A model generated the notes under the pieces. That model did not search any database. It worked only from the letters and a program-made list of their open reading frames with translations, and was not told where the DNA came from. The translations under genes and the position numbers were made by a program. Shown here piece after piece: positions 33,184 to 43,522 of a DNA stretch of 64,000 bases. The DNA is from Cyathus striatus (lineage: Eukaryota > Basidiomycota > Agaricomycetes > Agaricales > Nidulariaceae): positions 6,200,001-6,264,000 of the forward strand of contig JAOVFP010000001.1 of the NCBI GenBank assembly GCA_025738555.1. Reading direction: 5' to 3'. Each line of letters begins with the position of its first letter. Within the stretch, counting starts at the first letter, position 1.

Positions 33184-35950
33184 TCACCAGCAACGTCTAA
33201 ACAGCACAATAACCAAAACACCCCTGCACCCGACTCGCCATTGACCAAACGTACGCACTACAAGCGCCATGCCCTCTATCGAAGCTGCATAAAGGTCGTC
33301 CGTCAGCAAATATCCCGAGAAGCCACAAAATAAAAACAACTCACAATGCCCAATCTCACCCAACACCTCAACACCACTCTCCCTCTCACTTACCCTATCC
33401 CTCGCATTCCTCTCCTCTTCCTCAGCAACGCGGGCAAGCTCAAACGTCCATCCTTCTATCTCGGCCAAGAACCTCGTGAACGCCTCAAATATCTTCGGAA
33501 TGTCGCGCTACAACGGTGCCGAAGGCGTCGCGGTGGAGCGAGGTGGACGTTAGGAGCGATAAGACTAGAGAAATGAAGGGGAGGGGGTGAGTAGGGATAC
33601 AAGTAGCGAGAGAAAGGGAGAAAGAAAGGGGGCATGTAGCCGGAATCGGTATCACGTGACAACAGAGATATAGCGCCAACTGCAACTTGAACAGAACAGA
33701 AAGTAAACAGTCGAAGGCCTATCCCCACTTAGAGGGAATGCGAGAAGATGATCCACCAATATAGGCATAGACCGCCAAACAGAGCTTAGCCACGCAAGCG
33801 CATAGGTGGTACAGAGCAACGAGTCTTGCTCACCTCCCACCCTCCCCCAATTGAAAATCACGAAAATCTGAGGAAGGAGCACATCAAGCTAGTGGTGTAG
33901 CGTCCTCGAGCTTTCACCAACAGCACCGCCGTCCCACAAGAGACAAACCCCTCCCCCCTCCCGCTCAAAAAACCAAAAACCAAAAAGGAACAACGCACCA
34001 TCAACAACACCCCTGACACATTCCCAACCCCCTGACACCAACTTCCACGCTCCGCCCAACACGCTCCATCTCACCCCACTTTTTCAAATCCCCCGCGTAC
34101 ATCCTCACTTCCCCCGGAACACGCTCTACCACCCTCTCTTTCGCCCTCTTCACTAGAGCCGCTATGAATCCAGGTTTCTTGACAACGGGGGCTGAAGGAG
34201 CAGGAGGGGAAGCGGGACAAGCAGTGGAAGGAGAAGTAGGACCACCACCCTCTCCTTCGCCCTCTTGGCTCGAGCCGCTATGAATCCAGGTTTCTTGATG
34301 GCGGGGACGGAAGAAGCAGGAGGAGGGGGAGAAGCAGAGGCAGGAGAGGAAGCAGGTAACGTGGTAACGTGGTAACGCTCCTAAACAACTCCGGAGCATG
34401 ATTCGCAACATCCACAATGGACCCATCGCTCGACAACATATCCAACGCTCCCTCCACCTCGAACGGCCTTCCCGATTGAAAGACCTTTCGGAACACCTCT
34501 ACAGGAAATCCCACCCCTACTTCCCTCTTCTTCACTGCCACGTTCTGCGCCGCAGGAGGCAGGGGAGGGGAGGGGGAGCACCTCGCCTCAACGTCTCTCG
34601 TCACTGCTTCCTTGGGAATAGTAGGGAGCTACGGAGGAGAGGAGTTCAGAGCGTAAGCAGGAGCTTCTAATCCTGCGACCCCAGCAAACGTCTGTAGCCG
34701 ACAAAGCCCTGCAAATTGTTCCCATCTTTGCTCGCTTTCGCATCTGTCCCTTCAATCAGGCAGCCAACAGCATAGACGTAGGATTCTGCTGCAAAAGTGC
34801 AGTATCGACGATATATGCAGCCATAAGCCACGTAAACGCCGCTATGAACCCCAAAATCGCGCTGCAGAGGGGGACACATAAGAATGGCAAAACGAGGAAG
34901 GACATGCGTGGGCAGAAGAGGTGGCCTATCATTGGCTTGAGGAGGGTGTTGACGAGCGGAGTGTAGGAGAGTATAGGGAAGAGGATGAAGCGGAGGAGGA
35001 AGGCGTGTGTGTGAGTATGATGGAGACGAGGGGAGGGAGAGGGCTGTGACTCGGATTGCGAGTATTGAGGGGAGTTCGAAGGGGAATTGGGTACGGAGGT
35101 GGATTGCGCGTGGGATTCGAGAGTTATGAGGGAGGGGATAGCAGAAGGTCGAGCGTGCGTGGGGAGAGGTAGTATAGGGTTTCCCTGTAGTGACACTGTG
35201 ACTAAAGGAAGAGTTGTAGGAGGAGGAGACGTACTTGGACTTGACGAAGAGCGATAGCTTTTAGTCTGTGTGTTCAGAGGAGTACGATAGGAAGACGTGC
35301 ACCGCGAGCAGAGTAAGAGCAGCCGAGACGTGTATCACGAATGTCATTTTCGGTTTGTGAATTTTCCATGCTGACGAGAGAAGGGAGAGGGACGATGATT
35401 CCCTTGGCCTCGGCTCTACACCATCCTCAGTACAATCTAACGAAAGCGGGGAAGGCAACGTACCACCACTACCCTTCCTCGATACAATCACAGGCAGCAA
35501 CTCCGTAATCCAAGCAACCCCGTCGCCTGAATGACCATCAGACTAATCGGAATCATCAGCGTGCCAATCCACTCGTTATCACCCCGCCATATTGAGAGGG
35601 TGGTGGTAGTGCGTAAGGTGCAAAGGGATGCGATCAGCATAGACACCTAGGCCTTTACTGTAATAACGATGGTTATAACTAAGTGCATGCATAAAAGAGG
35701 AATGTAAGTGTAAGCAGGCTAAGGAGTGGAACAATTTGAATCAAGGCGAACGTCGAGCGTACCTTGAGCGTGCTAGTGACAACCATAACCCTTGAATTCT
35801 TCCTGGGACCTAAATTGCGTTGGTGCTTCATAGCGTCGAGCTCATGCTTCCTCTAGTCTCCCTGAGTGCGATAAGTATATGTATGGTCGCATATCCACAA
35901 TCTGTGAATATTGTCCAGTCTTCAGCATTGGGAGAATGAAAGCGGGACTC
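33090..35950. repeat. NDC1-block duplication, copy B
   Basis: Collinear with copy A (28680-31500). Its right part, from 35242, is also the left part of the NLR-block duplication, so the NDC1 duplication came first and one copy was then carried with the NLR. Confidence 0.8.
33184..35862 (-). pseudogene. NDC1-like pseudogene, copy B
   Basis: Segments align to copy A in order but in different frames: a 5' exon with 'ITELLPVIVSRKGSGG' and 'LTLLAVHVFLSYSS' (about 35500-35261), membrane exon pieces (35196-34756, 34879-34667), a linker (34604-34001) and a 3' exon MAEIEGWTFELARVAEEEER (about 33468-33184). The start codon region (near 35850) and the C-terminus ('GQWRVGCRG' instead of 'GDKLLAFKF') are altered. 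A duplicated Pro/Ala/Ser block, 'GFIAALVKRAKERVVERVPG' and its partial copy, lies at 34090-34330. No full-length product is possible. Confidence 0.75.
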
Positions 35951-36240
35951 GGGCATCTTGCGGACATTGCCATCGACTCCCGAGTGCGTTGCCGTCGGGA
36001 GCTGTAGTTCAACTTCGCATCAGGTGATTGCCAGTGCGCTTAGCGCCAACTTAGCGCTCAGCGTCCGACGTCAACTTTCAAGCTCTCAAGCTGTCTCAAG
36101 CACCAGTCGTTGCGTGAGTGAAAAGCCGTCTCAAAAAGCTACCCTTCTCCTTGACGTCTTCAAAGTACAACCAATGTACAATAAAACGTCGAAACCAAGT
36201 CGAAACTGCAGCGATCTTCAAGCATCATTCCACTAGTAGA

Positions 36241-37340
36241 TCCTACCTCAGCCGATATAGCCTATAGGAATCAGTACTTCACATCGATAACCTCAAGGAG
36301 CGCCAATCGATTCCATCGATTCATATAGCGCGGCGCTCAGAAGGGATACCTAGGGAAGTCGCCGTTCACATTAACAACCTTAGACATACTTAGTAGAAGC
36401 CACACGATCGGGGAGGATAGATGTGAATGTGTCGCCGTAGGGCGGTCCACATGGAAAGCAAGCACGATGTCATCCAGAAGTGAATGAAGGTGAAGCAGCT
36501 GGTTAAGAAGCTTCATATTCGCTCGGTGCACTTGCTCACGCCCTGGTCAGGCGTTTCTTGATGGAAATCTACGCTTAGGACTCAGGAGCAAGTATTAGCG
36601 TTCAAGGAAGGCATATCGTGATCTTCATTGTGGTTCGTTTAATTCCCATCTTACCTACGCTTTGTATCCTTCGACATCCATCAACACGTTCATTTAGTAT
36701 AAAATTGCTACAGTTGAAATGAAATGATATACTTACACCTCATGTTGGGAAAGCACAGCAAAGGCGTGCTGCGAGTGAGACGTAGAGACGCTAGCGACGA
36801 GGGCTAGGTTCGACGGGTTAAACACCATATTTGACCCGCGTAAGAAATTTTCGTCGGTCGCTGTGCAATGTCGTCTCATATAACACTTAGACCTTCTGCA
36901 ACTTGCCTGCAACCACAAGTTCAGAGGATATCTCAAGCGTTCGGATGACTTGCTCAACTTGCAAGTATAAGACGAAAAAGGCTCCTGTCTGGGTCAATGC
37001 TTCGACATAAGGAAGCTGCTGAAAAAATGACCGATTTTTCCTTGCCTCGCCTTCAACACATGTACATGTACTCTAAAACGATAGCAAGTATTCCCATGTC
37101 AGACAATCAGTGGATAATAATAGCCGTTAATTATCGACTTCTTATCGACTTCTTTCTCCCACCGGGATGTATTGTGAATCTGGATGTCACCGCATGTCAA
37201 TCAAGCTGCCTGTCAAGAGTAGTATTTCAACTAGCTAGCGTTTCGTTATCATATATGTCTGTGGTGCTCGTGTGGTGAATCTTGGCCAGCGCAAACTACT
37301 AGTACAAATCTCACGATCTATTCATATCCGTTATCCGTAA
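36241..37340. other. NLR2 upstream region with a decayed minus-strand gene
   Basis: Homologous to 5791-5956 and 7439-8470. It keeps MVFNPSNLALVASVSTSHSQ (minus, 36823 downward) followed by a splice-like GT, and a leucine/histidine-rich second exon (about 36531-36337). This copy is better preserved than copy 1 but still interrupted. Product not recognised. CpG-rich. Confidence 0.35.
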
Positions 37341-37349
37341 ACTCTACTC

Positions 37350-38287
37350 CGGTTTTGAGTCCCCTGTTACATCTCGATAAGCCCAAAATGGTATGCGCCA
37401 CTGCAGATATTCGCTTCCCACCATCCAGCTCAGTTGGCAGCGAACCACTCATTAAGTAATTACTAGCGTTATCGTAAAACATAGGAAGTATGTAGGCTGA
37501 GAGCTATGTATATTGTCTATTTGACTCATTTTATGTCGTTTTTGTTAGTAGGTGCGTGGCGGATGCTCCTGCTATCTTTTAGTGTGTTGCTTTAGCCATT
37601 AAACACGATGGGGTCGTTGTTTTAGCACTATGTATCTTCTTGAACTCAATAATATATTCTGCCTTTCATAATAACGAGAGGAATGTATGGAAAGTTCTGT
37701 TAAATCTAGCGTTTACATTAAATCAATTTATAGTAATTTAAGAAAAAGATACTCACACGGCGTAAAGGTACATGCACGTTTACGAAGACATTAAGTATGT
37801 ACTTTCTCTCTACACATGCCACTGCCCATCATTAAATTTTACAAATAATACTTTACTACAGTACTTATTTTTGTTCATATATATTCTGGTCCACCCCCGA
37901 GACGTTATAAACTTTCTAACAGCTTTATCAGACCTTAATCAGCAATTATACATTAGCTTGCTACTTACAACTTGAAGGTGGCAGTATTAAGTTGCACCAA
38001 AGTATTATTTTTATTATTATAACACTTTACTAAACAATACTTCTGATTCTATTTAAAACTACGTTAAGCTATGTCCTTTCGAAGGGTGGGATATATACTC
38101 GTATCATATCTACACTACATAGCTCATTACATGTTGAACGCGAAGATTAGCGTATAAACGCCCTCTAAGCGCTAACGTAGCGCTCAAACCGAGTTGCATT
38201 CTGTGAGTAAACCGATCACGTGACGGTACATTTGAGGTTAGCGTAATCTTCAGATCCAATCAAGATGTAACAGGGGACTACAAACTC
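37350..38287. mobile_element. 938-bp TIR element, 9-bp (or 8-bp) target duplication
   Basis: Both ends contain AGTCCCCTGTTACATC (inverted) 8 bp in from the edge. ACTCTACTC flanks both sides (37341-37349, 38288-38296). Copy 1 near 8475 is uninterrupted ('aactctattctcacg'). No coding capacity. CpG-retaining and possibly recent. Superfamily unassigned; the duplication length allows hAT-, KDZ- or MULE-type. Confidence 0.75.
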
Positions 38288-38434
38288 ACTCTACTCACCT
38301 TCACAATTGCGACGCCGCTATGCGTAAGAACTATAAAAATACATACATCGTGTCAGATATACATAGAACGTGAAAGAACTCATCATTCCGATGGTTTGGG
38401 TCGGAACACGCATTGAACACGCGTGGCGCAACAT

Positions 38435-38440
38435 TATATA
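38435..38440 (+). promoter_or_regulatory. TATA box of NLR2
   Basis: ATTATATAGCTC lies about 105 bp before the ATG at 38540, matching 8633 in copy 1. A C-rich tract (GATCCCCTTCTCC) and a CAA-rich leader follow in both copies. Confidence 0.5.
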
Positions 38441-38539
38441 GCTCGCCTGTTGAAGCATTTGATCCCCTTCTCCTGTGCTCTTAAACTCCCAACTCAAGTG
38501 CTACAACACACGATTCACAAGTTCAACAACACCTTTACA

Positions 38540-41500
38540 ATGGCCGACAATATTTCCAGTGCTCAAGCATTCTCTAATGCGCATCATGTTGATGCAACGG
38601 GTGCACAAATTAATGCTATTGGCCATGATCAAATCAATGTCTATAATAACAACATAAAAAATGAATATGAAACCTTGGAAAGACTTAAACTATTGAAGCC
38701 TGTTGATCATAACCTGCATGATCCACCTGCATGCATGGAAGGGACTAGGGTTACTATTCTGAGTGGGATTTACAAGTGGCTTAATGATTTTGGTAAGTAT
38801 ATGTGTTGGTGCATTCATAATAGAAGGCCAATTTATCACTTCCATAGATGAATCCACCCCAAACCTGATGTGGATAGCTGGTTGTCCTGGCTCTGGAAAA
38901 TCTGCAATAGCTTCTACTCTGGTTGAAAAATCAAAAGAATTGGAGAGACTGGGTGGCCACCATTTCTTTAAGGGAAATAATAGTGCCTTAGATGATGCTA
39001 CTGTAGTTTGGAGAACAATAACTGCAGACTTGGCATCAAAATCAAAGTATTCCATTTTGAGGGAGAAAATTGTAGAACATCTTGATAATAGCTTTCCTCT
39101 TGGAAGAATTGAATGGCACTTCAAATATCTCATTGAAGATCCACTTACTACTTGGCAAGAGAATCTTACTAGATTCCCACCTATATTTATTATTGATGCA
39201 CTGGATGAATGTCTATCATCAAAGGAGATTAAGAATACATTTGAAAGAACACTTTGTAAATGGACAGAACTTCCAAAGCATTACAAACTAGTTTTAACTG
39301 GAAGACCAGGTTCAGAACCTACCATTGTTCAAAATAATAATAAATGTAAACTTGTCAAACTTGAAACTGACCTAAAGCTTGACCCAGAAATAAATGAAAA
39401 CATTTATCAGTTTTTGAAGCAGTCTTTTGAGATTCACAAGAATGAGCTGCAATTATATTTAATAGAAGATGAATTGCAGAAAATGACAACAAAATCTGCA
39501 GGATTATTTATTTGGGCATCCACTGCTATGAAGTACATTGTTACAAATATTGAGACAAATGAATTATCACCAAGGAAGAAGCTTAACCAAGTTTTATCCA
39601 GTGCTGTACAAAATCCTGTTGACACACTCTATGAGGAAATTCTTCAGACATCTTTTGGAAAATGGGATAATGACAGGCTGGAAATTGTAAGACAGGTGTT
39701 GGCAACAATATATTTAGCAAAGTCTCCATTACCCAAAGATGAACTAGAAAACTTTTTGGAATCTGATAATAATGATCAGTACTTGAAAGAGGAGATTGGC
39801 AGAGTGCTAAATTTTCTTCAGCCGGTTATGGAAAAAAATAATAATAATATAATGTTTCATCACTTATCATTTGTTGAATTTTTGGGAAAAATACCTAGTG
39901 ATAAAAAATTCTCAATAAATGATGAAAATCATATAAATAGAATGGCAAAAGCAGTGTTTCAGGTTCTTAACAGTAAACTAAAATTTAACATATGCAATTT
40001 TGAATCATCATATTCAATGAATGAAGAAATTTCTGATTTACAAATAAAAATATCTCAACATATACCAATGCATGTTCAATACTGCTGTAAATATTGGAAT
40101 TTGCATTACATTGAAATGATTGAAATAGAAAAGGGTGTTTCAAATTGCTCAGAGGAGTTTCATACATTCATATATTGCAAATTATTGTACTGGTTTGAGG
40201 TTATGAGTCTCTTAAATATAATGGATGAAGTACAAGAAATGTTGAAAAAATTATCTCATTACATGAAAGTATTAAAAATAAATTTGAAAGTCTTCAAATT
40301 TATTGAGGATGGTGCAAAATTTGTTGTAAACTTCTATTTTCCCATATCAAAAAGCATGCCACACATATATCTGTCAGCACTAGCATTTGCCCCTCAAAAT
40401 TCATTGATTGTAAGGCATTATTCATCCTCATTTCAAAATCTACTGTCAATGAGAAAAGGAAGAGATATAGACTGGAATACCACATTATATAATATGTATT
40501 ACAATGGTTCAGCAGTGTATTCTGTAGCCTTTTCACATGATGGAAGTCAGGTAGTACTTGGCTCATCTGATGGAACTGTCAGAGTATGGAATGTGGAGAG
40601 TGGAAAAACCATTGCTGGACCATTTGAAGGCCACAGCAATTTTGTGACATCAGTGACATTCTCTCCAGAAGGAAAACAAGTGGTGTCTGGCTCAGGGGAT
40701 CAAACTGTCAGAGTATGGAATGTGGAAACTGGAAAAACCATTGCTGGACCATTTGAAGGCCACAGTGAAACAGTGACATCAGTGGCATTCTCTCCAGATG
40801 GGAAACAAGTGGTGTCTGGCTCATGGGATCAAACTGTCAGAGTATGGAATGTGGAGAGTGGAAAAACTATTGCTGGACCATTTGAAGGCCACAGTAAAGC
40901 AGTGGCATCAGTGGCATTCTCTCCAGATGGAAAACAAGTGGTGTCTGGCTCATATGATAAAACTGTCAGAGTATGGAATGTGGAGAGTGAAAAAACCATT
41001 GCTGGACCATTTGAAGGCCACAGCAATTGGGTGACATCAGTGGCATTCTCTCCAGATGGAAAACAAGTGGTGTCTGGCTCATGGGATCAAACTGTCAGAG
41101 TATGGAATATGAAGAGTGGAAAAAACATTGCTGGACCATTTGAAGGCCACAGTGAAACAGTGACATCAGTGGCATTCTCTCCAGATGGGAAACAAGTGGT
41201 GTCTGGCTCAGGGGATCAAACTGTCAGAGTATGGAATGTGGAGAGTGGAAAAACTATTGCTGGACCATTTGAAGGCCACAGTAAAGCAGTGGCATCAGTG
41301 GCATTCTCTCCAGATGGAAAACAAGTGGTGTCTGGCTCAGAAGATCAAACTGTCAGAGTATGGAATGTGGAGAGTGGAAAAACTATTGCTGGACCATTTG
41401 AAGGCTACAGCAATTTTGTGACATCAGTGGCATTCTCTCCAGATGGAAAACAAGTGGTGTCTGGCTCAGAAGATCAAACTGTCAGAGTATGGAATGTGGA

Positions 41501-42965
41501 GAGTGGAAAAACCATTGCTGAACCATTTGAAGGCCACAGCAATTTTGTGACATCAGTGGCATTCTCTCCAGATGGAGAACAAGTGGTGTCTGGCTCAAGG
41601 GATCAAACTGTCAGAGTATGGAATGTGGAGAGTGGAAAAAACATTGCTGGACCATTTGAAGGCCACAGGAAAGGAGTGACATCAGTGGCATTCTCTCCAG
41701 ATGGACAACAAGTGGTGTCTGGCTCAGATGATCAAACTGTCAGAGTATGGAATGTGGAGAGTGGAAAAATTATTGCTGGACCATTTGAAGGCCACAGCAA
41801 TTGGGTGATATCAGTGGCATTCTCTCCAGATGGAAAACAAGTGGTGTCTGGCTCATATGATAAAACTGTCAGAGTATGGAATGTGGAGAGTGGAAAAACC
41901 ATTGCTGAACCATTTGAAGGCCATAGCAGTGTGGTGACATCAGTGGCATTCTCTCCAGATGGAAAACAAGTGGTGTCTGGCTCAGGGGATCAAACTGTCA
42001 GAGTATGGAATGTGGAGAGTGGAAAAACTATTGCTGAACCATTTGAAGGCCACAGAAATGTGGTGACATCAGTGGCATTCTCTCCAGATGGACAACAAGT
42101 GGTGTCTGGCTCAGGGGATCAAACTGTCAGAGTATGGAATGTGGAGAGTGGAAAAACTATTGCTGTGCCATTTGAAGGCCACAGTGAAGATGTGACATCA
42201 GTGGCATTCTCTCCAGATGGACAACAAGTGGTGTCTGGCTCATATGATCAAACTGTCAGAGTATGGAATGTGGAGAGTGGAAAAACTATTGCTGTGCCAT
42301 TTGAAGGCCACAGTGAAGATGTGTCATCAGTGGCATTCTCTCCAGATGGACAACAAGTGGTGTCTGGCTCATATGATAAAACTGTCAGAGTATGGAATGT
42401 GGAGAGTGGAAAAACTATTGCTGGACCATTTAAAGGTCAAGCTAATCATTCTGTTGAACCACAGAGTAAATACACACTCTCTGACCATTGTACAAAACTT
42501 CAGCTACTTGGAGGATATAAAGTGCTCAAATCTTGTTCTGAAGATGGCTGGGCAGAAGAAAATAAACAACTATTATTTTGGGTTCCTACTCATTGTAGAG
42601 GGCATCTATGCAGTCTTGAAACAATTCAGATATTGTCAGGTTATGAAATGTGTCAGGTTGATTTAACCAATTTTGTATATGGACCCAACTGGACCCAATG
42701 CAAAACTGGCTCACCCACTCTTCCCAATGGTATTGAACTTCCTGTAGCTCACATGCTGAAGTGTTCTGATGTTATGGAAGAAAACAAGAAGAACATTTAC
42801 TCTGATTCCATTAATAAAAATGAAGAGCAAGAAGATTCTAAACATTTTGGTACTCCAATGGAAAAACAAAAGAACATCTGTTTAGATTCATTTTTTTCTA
42901 CCCAATTAGGTGTTTTACTCATAATCACTTTTTCTGTTTATATTATAGTAAAACATCACCACTGA
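38540..42965 (+). CDS. NACHT-WD40 NLR receptor with C-terminal hydrophobic tail, copy 2
   Basis: Join of 38540-38792 and 38848-42965, 1,456 residues. The start is chosen because both paralogues align from here and diverge upstream. Order: residues 1-40 Gly/Asn-rich with 'GHDQINVYNN'; conserved linker ending WLNDF; NACHT with Walker A GCPGSGKS (96-103) and Walker B IFIIDALDEC (197-206); winged and helical region to about 630; 15 WD40 repeats of 43 residues (about 636-1280); a post-repeat region with VLKSCSEDGW and LLFWVPTHC typical of fungal NLR propellers; an acidic linker; and LGVLLIITFSVYIIVK (about 1437-1452) before a KHHH end. Known role: NTP-switched receptors of fungal non-self recognition and incompatibility, with the propeller binding ligand. 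No N-terminal effector domain is recognised. The hydrophobic end suggests tail anchoring in a membrane (inference). Nothing in the sequence shows it is expressed. Confidence 0.92.
38793..38847 (+). other. Intron 1 of NLR2 (55 bp)
   Basis: GTAAGTAT at 38793, CCATAG at 38847, phase 1, restoring Asp between 'WLNDF' and 'ESTPN'. Same length and phase as in copy 1. Confidence 0.92.
40495..42430 (+). repeat. 129-bp coding tandem array, 15 WD40 repeats
   Basis: Fifteen units share 'TVRVWNVESGKTIAGPFEGH' and 'VTSVAFSPDGKQVVSGS'. They differ mainly at two residues after GHS (NF, ET, KA, NW, SV, ED; RKG and RNV also occur) and at the residue after SGS (G, W, Y, E, R, D) with Q/K two residues on. I see no CpG in the array. 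The near-identity implies recent unit duplication or conversion. Confidence 0.93.
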
Positions 42966-43009
42966 ATATTGATAATGTTTGTACTATGGAATTATCTGTA
43001 TTGTAATAT

Positions 43010-43480
43010 ATTCCACCACTGAGGCAACAAGGTCAAGCTCTTGCTCGGAAAGGAAGCCTGTAGGAATAGTATTCATAAGTAAGTTAAATCGTTCAGTAGT
43101 AAGAAGCTCAGTGGGGTTTATGTTGTTTCGTGGAGGTGGTAGTACAGGTAGAGGCTCGATGTTGGGTAAGGGAATAGGTTTATACTGTTGAGAGATAGGG
43201 TTAGGCATATATGTCGGTACAGGACGTACCTTACGGGCGACAGGCTTGTATTTGCGCCCGTTAGAAGAATAAATACGTTGGGGATTTCGGTCCATATCAT
43301 TGAAAACCCTAGCCGTCCATGGAGATAATATGGGTTTTGTGTTTTCTTGAGTAGCATAGTAAGCCTGTTGCAATAAATAGTCAAAAGAATCTGGAGGAAT
43401 AGCGCCAATAAGAAATTCATGATTAGAAAAAGAAACGTCACCTAATAAGGCTTGTAATGATCATCCAAATGTTGCTGGGG
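43010..43480 (-). pseudogene. Gypsy pol, N-terminal remnant
   Basis: Minus-strand frame with SFSNHEFLIGAIPPDSFDYL and RKYKPVARKVRPVPTYMPNP, the region that leads into reverse transcriptase in basidiomycete gypsy Pol. It ends at TGFLSEQELDLVASVV against host sequence, so no RT catalytic motif remains. A TGA lies in frame at 43461-43463 (TFG-stop-SLQALL). Pol is in a different frame from the Gag-protease, implying frameshifting or separate initiation in the intact element. Confidence 0.7.
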
Positions 43481-43522
43481 GCACACTCGTAATGCTGTAA
43501 GACGATCGTTCATATGCACCCC

